Source of the DNA: Marinomonas transparens
Lineage (GTDB): Bacteria; Pseudomonadota; Gammaproteobacteria; Pseudomonadales; Marinomonadaceae
Reading direction: 5' to 3'
Assembly: GCF_016463975.1 (NCBI RefSeq)
Contig: NZ_JAEMNX010000019.1
Span: 52,983 to 116,982, forward strand
DNA length: 64,000 nt
Shown: positions 9,476-18,468 of the stretch, in pieces
Numbering within the stretch: the first letter of the stretch is position 1
Layout: each line of letters opens with the position of its first letter
Made by a program: the position numbers and the translations under genes
Notes under the pieces: generated by a model
The model's database searches: none
Seen by the model: the letters and a program-made list of their open reading frames with translations, nothing else
What the model was told of the DNA's origin: nothing

Positions 9476-12220
9476 TTAGAAACGCATACCGACGTCTAAG
9501 CTAAATGAACGCCCAAGGGTGTATGAAAACGTTCCCGAACTAGTGGATTTATCAATATAATCATCAAATACGTTATCTACTGATATTTTTATATAGCCAT
9601 CGATATCTTTAAACAACGAAGGTGTCCATGTAACTGCCGTATCTAGGGTAATCAGAGTATCAAAATCCAAGTCCTCGTATACATCATAGGTACCCGTTAA
9701 ATCAGTATAGTTTTCTTGAGTATCTTGGGCAATTTTGCCACCTGAATCAACATTAATCGCGTTGTCCCAAACCAGGTTCCAGCTTGGAATTTGAGTTTCC
9801 GTACTAAAGAACACACTAAAAGGAATATTAAAATCCCAACGAGGCAGTTGAGACTCATAAATGACATCACCTTTATAATAAATTTCATCAGAACTTACTT
9901 CATCTTCATAAGCAACATCGCTAAGAGAGTTCGATTCGCTCTTTTGATGGCTGACCATAAACTCTAAATGTGTCAGCGTAGACCCTAAAGTAATAGGTTC
10001 ACGTGTTTCTAGTTTTAATGAAACCGTATCGGTTGAGCTACGACCGTCATTAGAGTAGTAATCCAATCCGTCCTCGGTCTTATCACGAGAAACCTGATCG
10101 CGGGTTTCACGATTGACGTATTTAAGAGTTGCATCCATTACTCCCAGCCTTTGCTTGACGATAAATGACAACTCATCAGAATAAGGCGTGTCTAGATCAT
10201 AATCGTAAAAAGAATTATCGGTATAAGTGGTTTCTCGATTCAGAGTACTATCCGTATTATAGCGGTACATAGAACGCCATGAACGCAAAGTACTGTTCAC
10301 TTCATAACGGAAAAAATCACGTCCATAATATCGACTCGTTCCAGCAATTGCTTGGGTACCTTGATCACCAAAAACATCCCACATCATAGAGGTTCGAGGT
10401 GATAAATCAGTATTTTCTAAGGTGGAGCCGTAATCAACTCGAGCCCCAAAATTATAGGCCCAATTACCTATACTTATTGTATCTTCAAGGTATGCAGCGA
10501 CAGAATGGCTTTCTTTTTCAAATTTATTAGCCTCGATAATACTGTAAACTCTCAGATATTCATCACCGTAATCAATCACCCCATCGCTGTTGTTATCAGC
10601 GCACCCGCTGTTAATACATTGATAGTTTTCATTCACAATGTCGCCATCAACTTGGTAAAATTGCTTTTTATAACCTAACTCAATACCAGTGTGCAAAACA
10701 TGTCGATAATCGCCGACATTAAAGGCATTTTGCACCCAATCCAACTTAAATTCTGAACGGTTCTGCTGCTGATTTATATCACCATAACCGCCTGAATAGG
10801 GCCAATTACCATTATAATAATCGACATAATGATAAGTATAGGTAGAGTCATCAGAATCTAACGCGTCTTTTGCTTGGTCATAGGAAAGTTTCGCTATCAA
10901 GGTGCCCAATGGCGCCTTATACGTTGACTTAGCCACAATTCCTGCTGCTTGATGAAGTTTAACAAAGGAAGAATCGTAAGATGCATTAGTAATTCCATCA
11001 TGATAACGATTAGCGTAAAGCATCGAAACAGTAAGATGAAGGTCTTGGTTTGCGTCGTAATCAAAACGCGCATTCATATTATCAATAGTATCGTCATAAG
11101 CTTTACCCTGCTTGCCATAGATGCTACTACCAATATTCTTCACATAGCTTTGATCAAAATTTGATCTACCTCGTGAAGCCGTAAAGGTCATACCAAGCTT
11201 GTCAGTAATACCCTGAGCGCCCGTTATTGTATACCTTTGCTTAAGAAAGTTTGGTGTGTACTCTCCCTCAATAGAGTCACCATCATTCATCTCCTCTACC
11301 AAGGAGTCATCCACATGCATCTGGTCCCATTCATCTCTCGAAATACCATACTTAAAGGATAAATAGTCTTCACCGTCATAACGCTTTAACTCGGATTCAA
11401 TGACCCCCCCAAGAAAACCACCAAATTCAACCGGTATGTTGGAGTCATAGACAGTCACAGAACCCAGTGCTTCGGGGTCAACATAATAACTTTGAGATGA
11501 ACTGCCTGAGAGCATGCTTAAATTCGTAGGCGAAATTGGATTAGAATAAGTGTCCTCAGAATCACCAGGGTTTAAATCATTATTGGCCGACATTCCGTCG
11601 ATAATAAATGAATTTTGATAATGTGATTGACCATTAATAGATACTTCATCTGGACGCATACTAGCGCTATTGGCAGAAGAGCTGGCAGAACGGCTATAAC
11701 GCACAGAACCATTCCCTTTTAACAGATCCGTTAGGTTTGATGTATCACCTGCCATGCTTTCAATTTCGCTCGCACTTATGACATTTTTTCCTAACGTTGT
11801 GATTTCTCTATCAGCTCTTACCAATAAAGGCGACATGGTAATACCATCTTCACTTTTGGTGACAATATTAGCGTCAATCAAGACAATGCTATTACCATCG
11901 CCTTTTTTATAAGACAAGCCTGTGCCAGCAAGGAGTAAGTCCAATGCTTGCGCGGTGGAATACTCGCCTTCAAAGCCAAGTGTGCGTTTACCAGAAAGTA
12001 ACTCTCCACTACCACCTAAAAACATCCCCGACATGGCAGCAAAAGAATTCACGGCTTGCGCCAAGGAACCGGCTGGAATTTTATAATAATGGCTAGTCAC
12101 AGCGGCCGACTCTGCATAGACGATAGGGGTCGTTAAGCCGCCGGCAAAAGCGATGCTCGCCGCCAGTAACGTTAAGGTACTACGACGTTTAATAAGCCGT
12201 ATTGAAGCATTAGATGACAT
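9476..12220 (-). CDS. TonB-dependent receptor with N-terminal signalling (STN) domain, substrate unknown
   Basis: An outer-membrane receptor of 914 residues. In order: signal peptide (1 to about 36, ending VYA), STN/secretin-like signalling domain (about 45-115, with IPAGSLAQAVNSFA and the LLAGTGL repeat), a short linker with a TonB-box-like stretch near 126-135, a plug domain (about 145-275, with SINGQSHYQNSFIIDGM) and a beta-barrel ending in the typical aromatic SLDVGMRF. The STN domain is what FecA-type receptors use to contact a FecR protein, and fecR- and fecI-like genes lie just upstream. The plug lacks the classical ferric-siderophore LRG.xG pattern. One predicted extracellular loop holds a Cys535/Cys540 pair followed by an EF-hand-like acidic loop (542-553). 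Together with the downstream PqqL-like protease this hints at a protein or peptide ligand, but that is inference. Confidence 0.88.
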   Translation of the reverse strand: MSSNASIRLIKRRSTLTLLAASIAFAGGLTTPIVYAESAAVTSHYYKIPAGSLAQAVNSFAAMSGMFLGGSGELLSGKRTLGFEGEYSTAQALDLLLAGTGLSYKKGDGNSIVLIDANIVTKSEDGITMSPLLVRADREITTLGKNVISASEIESMAGDTSNLTDLLKGNGSVRYSRSASSSANSASMRPDEVSINGQSHYQNSFIIDGMSANNDLNPGDSEDTYSNPISPTNLSMLSGSSSQSYYVDPEALGSVTVYDSNIPVEFGGFLGGVIESELKRYDGEDYLSFKYGISRDEWDQMHVDDSLVEEMNDGDSIEGEYTPNFLKQRYTITGAQGITDKLGMTFTASRGRSNFDQSYVKNIGSSIYGKQGKAYDDTIDNMNARFDYDANQDLHLTVSMLYANRYHDGITNASYDSSFVKLHQAAGIVAKSTYKAPLGTLIAKLSYDQAKDALDSDDSTYTYHYVDYYNGNWPYSGGYGDINQQQNRSEFKLDWVQNAFNVGDYRHVLHTGIELGYKKQFYQVDGDIVNENYQCINSGCADNNSDGVIDYGDEYLRVYSIIEANKFEKESHSVAAYLEDTISIGNWAYNFGARVDYGSTLENTDLSPRTSMMWDVFGDQGTQAIAGTSRYYGRDFFRYEVNSTLRSWRSMYRYNTDSTLNRETTYTDNSFYDYDLDTPYSDELSFIVKQRLGVMDATLKYVNRETRDQVSRDKTEDGLDYYSNDGRSSTDTVSLKLETREPITLGSTLTHLEFMVSHQKSESNSLSDVAYEDEVSSDEIYYKGDVIYESQLPRWDFNIPFSVFFSTETQIPSWNLVWDNAINVDSGGKIAQDTQENYTDLTGTYDVYEDLDFDTLITLDTAVTWTPSLFKDIDGYIKISVDNVFDDYIDKSTSSGTFSYTLGRSFSLDVGMRF

Positions 12221-12319
12221 AAGAAGATTCCGTAATAATAATGGTTCTTACTACTATTACCGAGTGAGGGGTAGAAAAAGGGACATAAAAAAATACTTTT
12301 TTATTTTTTAATTCTAATT

Positions 12320-12459
12320 GAGACCTTTGCACGAAGTCGCGAGCAAAGCCAAGACGAGGCAAAAATAGACGAAAAGGCGGAGTTTATGGGTTATAAATGA
12401 GCACTTTGAGTCTATTTTTAACAATGTATTGGAGCGCACAGTAGTCGTGCAAAGGTCTC
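12320..12459. mobile_element. 140-bp MITE with 15-bp terminal inverted repeats and TAATT target duplication
   Basis: GAGACCTTTGCACGA at 12320-12334 is exactly repeated in inverted form at 12445-12459. The sequence TAATT flanks the element on both sides (12315-12319 and 12460-12464), as expected for a target-site duplication. Inside, AAAAATAGAC near 12361 is complementary to GTCTATTTTT near 12409, so the element can fold on itself. It contains no open reading frame. It is inserted at the stop codon of the fecR-like gene without changing that codon. This places it between the fecR gene and the 99-bp AT-rich leader (12221-12319) that should carry the receptor promoter. Confidence 0.88.
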
Positions 12460-12462
12460 TAA

Positions 12463-13455
12463 TTAAGCCGCAGAGATGCTCGTCCACCAAGGTAAAAGGC
12501 GCTTAATTCGAATAGGAAAAGCATTTTCCAGCATGTCGAATACTAGGCTTGCATCCTGTGCTGGATAAGTGCCAATTACCCGTAGCGAAGCAATGCTAGG
12601 GTCAAGGTTAATGTAGCCATGACGATAGCGCCCGACTTCGGCCACAAAATCGGATAGTGTCATGTCATCTACGACCAATAGGCCTCTTGTCCAAGATTCA
12701 TGAATCGCCGAAACCGAGGTTATCTTATCCACCAAGGTGTCGTTAAAAACCACCTGCTCTCCCGCTCGAACCTCAATCACTTGATGAGATGCTAACGGAG
12801 CAAGTGATATCGCGCCCTCATAAACGGCCAAAATCGCCTGTTGATTTGCAAGATGCCGCACGCAAAAGCGAGAATTTAACCCTGTGGATGTCAATATCGC
12901 CTGCTCACAAGCAATGCTAAAGAGGCGGGAATCAGACTCGCCATTGACGGCCAAAAAAGCCTCGCCTTCGAGTAAAGAAAGCTGCCGAAGAGTCGAGGTG
13001 TAAGTACGGTTCATTGCGCTATTGGTATTGAGCCACACTTTAGAACCATCATCTAACTCAAACTGGCTGACTTCACCAGTCATGGTATGGAAATCAGCAG
13101 ACCAAGCCGTCACCATGGATGGAAGCGGTGTTTGCTGCCATCCCAACCAGCCTAAAGACGCTATTCCAGCCATGCCCATCACCCCTTTCATCAATTGACG
13201 ACGACTGACTTCTCTAGTCTGACTACTTGATAAAACGTGCGCTGCGGATCGATGCACATTTTGTCCCTGAAAAGCAGAAAACATCGCCCCCACGGATTCA
13301 ACCTGCTGCCATGCTTTACGATGCTCCGCATCGGCTTCAAGCCATTGTCGCCAAGCTTCACGCTCAGCCGCTGAGGCCGACTCATCAGATAAAACAGCAA
13401 ACCACTCTGAAGCCGTTTCTAAATGAATAAAATGCGAGGGTTTAGAGGATGCCAT
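12463..13455 (-). CDS. FecR-family transmembrane sigma regulator
   Basis: A 330-residue inner-membrane protein that should relay ligand binding from the STN receptor to the adjacent FecI-type sigma factor. The N-terminal cytoplasmic part (about 10-60, with EREAWRQWLEADAEHRKAWQQ) is the DUF4880 domain that binds the sigma factor. A single hydrophobic segment near 88-107 crosses the membrane. The periplasmic FecR domain (about 110-240) follows, with ELDDGSKVWLNTNSA and a C-terminal region that usually contacts the receptor. It lies 11 bases after the sigma gene, so the two are co-transcribed. Its stop codon abuts a MITE. Confidence 0.93.
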   Translation of the reverse strand: MASSKPSHFIHLETASEWFAVLSDESASAAEREAWRQWLEADAEHRKAWQQVESVGAMFSAFQGQNVHRSAAHVLSSSQTREVSRRQLMKGVMGMAGIASLGWLGWQQTPLPSMVTAWSADFHTMTGEVSQFELDDGSKVWLNTNSAMNRTYTSTLRQLSLLEGEAFLAVNGESDSRLFSIACEQAILTSTGLNSRFCVRHLANQQAILAVYEGAISLAPLASHQVIEVRAGEQVVFNDTLVDKITSVSAIHESWTRGLLVVDDMTLSDFVAEVGRYRHGYINLDPSIASLRVIGTYPAQDASLVFDMLENAFPIRIKRLLPWWTSISAA

Positions 13456-13466
13456 AAAATAAAAGT

Positions 13467-13979
13467 CTATTGATCAGATTGCAGTAAAACGCATTGCAAC
13501 ATAGCCTGTGCCATATAGCGTTTAACCATGCGTTCAGACACCGACAAACGTTCGGCAATATCTCGGTACGTTAAACCGTGTACTTGCGACAAAATAAGGG
13601 TATTCGCTACTTTTTTGGGAAGCTTAGCGATCATCTCGTCTAATTCACAAAGTAGCTCTATCATTGAAGCAGAATGTTCAGCAGAGGGAACATATTCTTC
13701 TTCCCTATGGGCCAAAGACTCCAGCCAAGCTTGCTCAACTTGCTTTCTACGCCAATGGTCAATGTACAAACCTTTAGCAATCGTGCTGAGAAAAGCCCTT
13801 GCCTCTCCTATCTTAAAAACCGAGCTTGGCTTCTTGAGTAAGCGAACAAATGTATCTTGAGTCAAGTCTGCCGCTAACTCATCACAACCTAACTTTCTAC
13901 GAATCCATCCTGTTAACCATTGGTGATGCTCCACATATAAATCACCAACTTCCTGCGTTACTCGCCGTTCAGGATTCAT
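13467..13979 (-). CDS. FecI-type ECF RNA polymerase sigma factor
   Basis: A 170-residue extracytoplasmic-function sigma factor. Region 2 is recognisable in LAADLTQDTFVRLL, and region 4 in LPKKVANTLILSQVHGLTYRDIAERL with its helix-turn-helix. The chosen start (MNPERRVTQEV) gives the length typical of FecI. An open frame runs further upstream, but its extra 69 codons would overlap the GST gene and cover a Fur-box-like site 54 bases ahead of the chosen start, so the longer form is unlikely. The upstream ribosome site is weak. The expected role is to transcribe the adjacent STN receptor and protease genes when the FecR protein passes on the signal. Confidence 0.92.
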   Translation of the reverse strand: MNPERRVTQEVGDLYVEHHQWLTGWIRRKLGCDELAADLTQDTFVRLLKKPSSVFKIGEARAFLSTIAKGLYIDHWRRKQVEQAWLESLAHREEEYVPSAEHSASMIELLCELDEMIAKLPKKVANTLILSQVHGLTYRDIAERLSVSERMVKRYMAQAMLQCVLLQSDQ

Positions 13980-14032
13980 CGGTCGAAAATACCCCGTATC
14001 ATCTATAGAGTTTGAAGAACGGACAAAATAAC

Positions 14033-14051
14033 TCAAATGATAATCAATATC
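14033..14051. promoter_or_regulatory. candidate Fur box upstream of the FecI-type sigma gene
   Basis: TCAAATGATAATCAATATC matches the 19-base Fur consensus GATAATGATAATCATTATC at 15 positions by eye, including an unbroken AATGATAATCA. It lies 54 bases before the chosen sigma-factor start, where a repressor of the promoter would be expected. Confidence 0.65.
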
Positions 14052-14103
14052 AACAAATAAGCTAATAACATACGACGTAATATTCATTAGCTTACAAGGA
14101 CCC

Positions 14104-14769
14104 TCATAAAGTAGTGAAGGCACCGCCTTTGGCGATGGCTTTTTGATAAGCAGGCTGCGCTTCAACCTGCCTAATAAAACGTGCAATATTAGGAAAATCT
14201 GACAAGTCCAGACGTGTACTAGATGCTTGCAGTGGAAAACTCATTTGAATATCGGCTGCAGTTAACGCATCACTTACAAACCAAGTATGTTCACCAAGTG
14301 TTTTTTCAATAAAACTCAGCTGGGGCTTGATGCGCGGCATGATAAATCTTTCTTGAACCTTATCGGTTAAGGCTTTAGCAATCGGTTTAATAAAGAAAGG
14401 CATTGGGTTCTTTGGCACCTTCATCATCACTAGCTTCATCACTAATAACGGCATCAAAGAACCTTCAGAAAAATGCAACCAGTAACGATAATCTAGTAAG
14501 TCTTGACCCTCGCTTGGTCTTAACCTTTTTTCTGTATCATATTGATCTAAAAGATATTCAATAATGGCGCCCGATTCAGCAATAGTTAAATCACCATCCG
14601 TAATCACTGGCGATTTTCCTAATGGATGAACCTTTTTCATAGATTCTGGAGCCGCCACCGTTTCAGGGTCACGCTTATACTCGACAATCTCATAATCCAA
14701 CCCAAGCTCTTCTAATAACCATAAAACACGCTGAGACCGAGAATTTTCTAAATGATGTACGGTAATCAT
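14104..14769 (-). CDS. glutathione S-transferase family protein
   Basis: A 221-residue cytosolic protein with the two-part GST layout. The N-terminal thioredoxin-like domain includes SRSQRVLWLLEELGL (about 10-24), PLGKSPVI with its cis-proline and the glutathione-contacting ES pair in IAESGAIIEYL. An all-helical C-terminal domain follows. The substrate class is not evident. A GGAGACAAT ribosome site precedes the ATG. The gene lies upstream of the FecI-type sigma gene on the same strand but is probably a separate unit, because a Fur-like site lies at its 3' side before the sigma gene. Confidence 0.9.
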   Translation of the reverse strand: MITVHHLENSRSQRVLWLLEELGLDYEIVEYKRDPETVAAPESMKKVHPLGKSPVITDGDLTIAESGAIIEYLLDQYDTEKRLRPSEGQDLLDYRYWLHFSEGSLMPLLVMKLVMMKVPKNPMPFFIKPIAKALTDKVQERFIMPRIKPQLSFIEKTLGEHTWFVSDALTAADIQMSFPLQASSTRLDLSDFPNIARFIRQVEAQPAYQKAIAKGGAFTTL

Positions 14770-14882
14770 ATTGTCTCCTTACTGTCTGGTTTGGATATAA
14801 TGTAAGCGGAAAAGCATCTTAATGCTTTATACCATAAGCCAGGAAACAAAAAGTAATAAATGACACAGCCGATAGCAATTTC

Positions 14883-14990
14883 CTAAGGAAGAAGCCTTCT
14901 TGCCCCAGCAATTACTCTTAGATCGCCCTAATAGCCTACATTCATGTAGACACTCTAAAACTGGGGCTGAGTAGTCTTATTTACACCTTC
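14883..14990. mobile_element. shortened, diverged copy of the MITE family also found near 42.9 kb
   Basis: The ends CTAAGGAA and ACACCTTC, and inner blocks such as GCCCTAAT, CTACATTCATGTAG and GAGTAGTCTTATTTACACC, line up in the same order with the 247-bp element at 42749-42995 read in reverse. The middle, including that element's long internal hairpin, is missing. Nested inverted repeats are present (GCCCCAG at 14902 with CTGGGGC at 14961, and CTACAT/ATGTAG at 14936-14949). The element begins five bases after the stop codon of the last ABC gene, so it may act as the 3' end of that operon's transcript. Confidence 0.65.
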
Positions 14991-14995
14991 TCTGT

Positions 14996-16693
14996 CTATG
15001 GGTTCCATAGACGATGATAGCGCTGATTGCTTATTAATAACTCTTGATGCTTACCACTGGCACATAGTTCACCGTTTTCCAACATAACAACTTGGTCGGC
15101 GTCGCGCACTAGGCTTTCCCGATGGGCGATCATAATGAGGGTTTTGTCTTTTTTCAGTTCCTGTAGCAGTGCGAGGATGTGGGTTTCATTTTTCACATCC
15201 AGTGCCGAGCTTATTTCATCCAACAACAGTATTTTTGCATCTAACAATAATGCTCTTGCCAAGGACAAACGCTGCCTTTCTCCACCGGATAATAGGTTAC
15301 CCGACTCCCCTAAATGGGTATGGTAGCCCTGCGGTAGTCGGCGAATAAAGTCGTCGCACTGGGCCTGACGACAGGCCTTAAAAACGGCATCTTCCGTTAA
15401 GCCATCTTTCATCATGAGTAGGTTGTTCATCACGGTGTCGTCAAACAATTGTACGTCTTGACTGATTAACGCCAGTTGGCTGTATAAGCCGTGGTCGCTA
15501 AATTGTTCTAGTGATGTATGGTCTAGGAAAATCTGTCCACTTTGGACAGGCCAGAGACGGGCTAATACATGCAATAAGGTGGTTTTACCCGCCCCTGATG
15601 GGCCGACGATGGCGGTTAAGGTGCCTTTTTTAGCTGTGAAATGAATATTATTAAGTTGTTGTTTGGTGGATTTTTCATAAGAAAAGTTAAGCTTGTTGAC
15701 GCTGACCGTCCCAAATAAGGGAGATTCTGTGGTGCCAATTGGACAGGTGGCCACTGTCAGTAGGTCTTTTATTTTGATCAGGGCATGCTTCATAAAGCGA
15801 GATTCAGCCATGCCAATGGACAGTTGGCCGAGCGAGGAATACAAACGCACCGACGCGATTAAAAACACTGCAAAGGTTGTCAGTGACAATGTACTGTCAA
15901 AGTAGATGTTCAGACTCGCCCATAGAAACACTGCAAAACCTGCCTCAGGCAACACCATAAACACAAGAGGAATCAGACCCACTCTGGCTTCATGTTTTAA
16001 TGACAGGGCTTGTGTTTCTCGTATCTGTTTTTCCAATAGGTTCAGCTGTTCGCGCCCCTTGCCTGACAGTTTTTGCTCACGAATACCACACACCCAATCC
16101 ATGCTGTCGTTATGGGTTTGCTTCATGGAGTCTAGCATGGCAACCGACATTTGATCCGCTCCTTGCTTTAGGAACACCTGCAAGACAAAGGCGATGGGAA
16201 GCCCTGTGAGTAAGCAAAGTGCTAAACGCCAATCTAACCAGAAAAAGCCAAGGGTCATCGCCACCATAATGGTGAGGCAAATGATCAGTTGCGAGAGAAA
16301 ATGCCCAAAAATGGTTTCTGCAAAGGCTACGCCCTTGTTCATCACCTGGCTAATGTCGCCCGTATTATGTTGATAAAAGAAGCCCATCGGCACACGAAAC
16401 AAATGCGCCGCGAGACGTGTGCGGAGTTTGCCGCAACTGGCGTAAGACATGTAGGTGGTTCTCACCATACTTTGCTGAGTAACACAAATTCTTATCAGTA
16501 AAACCAATACCATGAATAGCAAAAGTTGGCCTAGCAACAGCAAGTCGACACTTGGCTGAATTAACGCCTCAATGACCAGCAGCAATAAAGCATAAGGCAG
16601 GCAAATACAAAGCCCTTCCACAACGCATAATGCACCACATAACAGCCATTCTGTTTTTTGAAAAATAGGCAACTCACGTAGTGTACTAAGCAT
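14996..16693 (-). CDS. exporter-type ABC half-transporter, YbtQ-like siderophore importer subunit
   Basis: A 565-residue fusion of a six-helix membrane domain (about 1-310) and an ATPase domain. The ATPase has Walker A GPSGAGKT (about 364-371), signature LSGGERQR (about 468-475) and Walker B ILLLDE shortly after. The start used here has AAGGAG six bases ahead and overlaps the end of the partner half-transporter by eight bases. A start 39 bases earlier lacks a ribosome site. By its place beside a FyuA-like receptor, a YbtX-like MFS and an AraC regulator it matches YbtQ, which with YbtP brings iron from yersiniabactin across the inner membrane despite an exporter fold. Transport direction is inferred from context. 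Confidence 0.85.
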   Translation of the reverse strand: MLSTLRELPIFQKTEWLLCGALCVVEGLCICLPYALLLLVIEALIQPSVDLLLLGQLLLFMVLVLLIRICVTQQSMVRTTYMSYASCGKLRTRLAAHLFRVPMGFFYQHNTGDISQVMNKGVAFAETIFGHFLSQLIICLTIMVAMTLGFFWLDWRLALCLLTGLPIAFVLQVFLKQGADQMSVAMLDSMKQTHNDSMDWVCGIREQKLSGKGREQLNLLEKQIRETQALSLKHEARVGLIPLVFMVLPEAGFAVFLWASLNIYFDSTLSLTTFAVFLIASVRLYSSLGQLSIGMAESRFMKHALIKIKDLLTVATCPIGTTESPLFGTVSVNKLNFSYEKSTKQQLNNIHFTAKKGTLTAIVGPSGAGKTTLLHVLARLWPVQSGQIFLDHTSLEQFSDHGLYSQLALISQDVQLFDDTVMNNLLMMKDGLTEDAVFKACRQAQCDDFIRRLPQGYHTHLGESGNLLSGGERQRLSLARALLLDAKILLLDEISSALDVKNETHILALLQELKKDKTLIMIAHRESLVRDADQVVMLENGELCASGKHQELLISNQRYHRLWNP

Positions 16694-18458
16694 GCGGTGC
16701 TCCTTTATGAGTGCTCTTATTTTGCAACCCACTACTGTGACTCAATGCCTGTAGTTCTTGATAAACATCGCAGTGCTGTTGTAGCCATTCATGCGTGCCT
16801 GTCGCCACAACGTCACCTAGCTCCATGACGACAATACGATCAGCAAAGGCCGCTGACTCAAGACGATGAGTCACGTAAACCATGGTTTTTTCCGTTAGTG
16901 CCTCAAATAGGTTATTCAGAATATTGCGCTCTGTGATGGGGTCAAAAAAACGGGTTGCTTCGTCAAAAAAATACACATTTGCGGGTTTTATCAAGGCTCT
17001 GGCGATGGTAATACGTTGCTGCTCTCCTCCACTTAATCGGGTATGTTGCCCAGACAATAAAAAATCTAAGCCCCCTTCTTTTTCACTGACAAACTGCCGA
17101 GCCTCAGCCCTTTCTAAGGCTTCCCAAATATCCTTGTCTGCAACCGTCAATCCCATTGTGATGTTGTCTCGAATCGATTGGTTAAAAAGGTAGTTGCTTT
17201 GCATTACACACCCAATGTGTTGATACAAATCATCCGAGTCATAGTCGAAGAGATGACAGTCGTTATACTTCACCTGACCAGAAAGCGGTGGGTTGAATCC
17301 CGCCATCAATTGAATCAACGTACTTTTTCCAGAGCCAGATGCCCCCACAATGGCGATTTTCTCACCCGCTTCGATGGATAAAGACACCTTGTTTAACGCA
17401 GGAATATCACGTTCAGGAAACTGGTAGCTCACATTGTCTAATTGGATGGCTGGGGTTTGGCGAGGCCATTTTTTTGTGCCGAAGGTCAGTTCTTCGGCCA
17501 GCTGAACTTGCTCTATACGCTGTACACCCTCAAAGATATGGTTCAATAACCCAGAAAACATCAGCAAGTTGTAAAAGGGTTCCATCAGGGTTAACCCCAG
17601 CATCATTAATACAACAAATTCCGCTAAGTTTATTCCACCCTCTATCGTTAAATAGGCCGCCACGGGCAGCAGTAAGATAAAGCTAAAATCCAACGCGACC
17701 TTAAAAAAGGCAAAGGGTTTACTGGCCTGCCGAGTCCAGTCATCCACCACCTTCACATAATTGTTGATGCTGTTATTCAGCTTTTTTAACCCTGTACCAG
17801 AACGTGACAACATGCGCAGTACTGACACGCCCTGTATCAATTCCGACGCTTGCACGTTCATATCCACCAAGGCTTTTTGATAATTCTTCACCTTGCCACT
17901 GTAGCCACGAAACATAATCGCTTGGGTCAGTAAGGCTACTGGCAAAGGCAGTAAGGCAATAATCGCCAGCGGCCAAGAAAAGTAGAATAATACAAACGCC
18001 GTCAGAATAGGCGTAATAACGGCGGTAAACACATCGTTCAAATGGTGAGAAATGAATAATTCGATCTTGCCGATGTCTTCATCCATCACGCGGCGTAAAT
18101 CCGCACTGTGGGCTTGGCTAAAAAACGTCATGGGAAGAAACAACAGCTTACGTGATACCTCGACTTTTAAGTCGGCAGCCAATGCGAAGGCCGCGGCATG
18201 GGATAACAACACCGCGCCAAATAGCAGCAAGTAACGCACCACCATGGCCACGACACACACAACGAGCCAATTTATCGCCTCTGGTAACGTTAAACTGCCT
18301 GTGACCATGCCCTCTACGATGAGATAAATCATGATCGGAGCAATGAGCCCAGTAATGACTTTTAAGAGGGTAAAAAGCAATGCCAGTGACAATCGACAAT
18401 ATTCACTTTTGCTTGCCCTAAGCAACCATTTAAGGCTGTGTATCGCATTCGCTTGCAT
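16686..18458 (-). CDS. exporter-type ABC half-transporter, YbtP-like siderophore importer subunit
   Basis: A 590-residue protein with a six-helix membrane domain followed by an ATPase with Walker A GASGSGKST (about 372-380), signature LSGGEQQR (about 475-482) and Walker B VYFFDEAT. It should form a heterodimer with the downstream half-transporter, the arrangement of YbtPQ and mycobacterial IrtAB. The start chosen has GGGGAAAGG seven bases ahead and lies 10 bases after the MFS stop. A start 21 bases earlier would overlap the MFS gene and has no such site. The length is close to the 600 residues of YbtP. Confidence 0.86.
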   Translation of the reverse strand: MQANAIHSLKWLLRASKSEYCRLSLALLFTLLKVITGLIAPIMIYLIVEGMVTGSLTLPEAINWLVVCVVAMVVRYLLLFGAVLLSHAAAFALAADLKVEVSRKLLFLPMTFFSQAHSADLRRVMDEDIGKIELFISHHLNDVFTAVITPILTAFVLFYFSWPLAIIALLPLPVALLTQAIMFRGYSGKVKNYQKALVDMNVQASELIQGVSVLRMLSRSGTGLKKLNNSINNYVKVVDDWTRQASKPFAFFKVALDFSFILLLPVAAYLTIEGGINLAEFVVLMMLGLTLMEPFYNLLMFSGLLNHIFEGVQRIEQVQLAEELTFGTKKWPRQTPAIQLDNVSYQFPERDIPALNKVSLSIEAGEKIAIVGASGSGKSTLIQLMAGFNPPLSGQVKYNDCHLFDYDSDDLYQHIGCVMQSNYLFNQSIRDNITMGLTVADKDIWEALERAEARQFVSEKEGGLDFLLSGQHTRLSGGEQQRITIARALIKPANVYFFDEATRFFDPITERNILNNLFEALTEKTMVYVTHRLESAAFADRIVVMELGDVVATGTHEWLQQHCDVYQELQALSHSSGLQNKSTHKGAPHA

Positions 18459-18468
18459 AGCCTTTCCC

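Noticed and set aside
12221..12319. FecI-type promoter before the STN receptor
   Set aside because: The leader has a GTCCCTTTTT stretch on the leftward strand that could be part of such a promoter, but no -35/-10 pair could be assigned with confidence.
13980..14186. Longer N-terminus for the FecI-type sigma factor, with starts at 14186 or 14087
   Set aside because: It overlaps the GST gene or covers the Fur-like site, and gives a length well over the usual FecI size.
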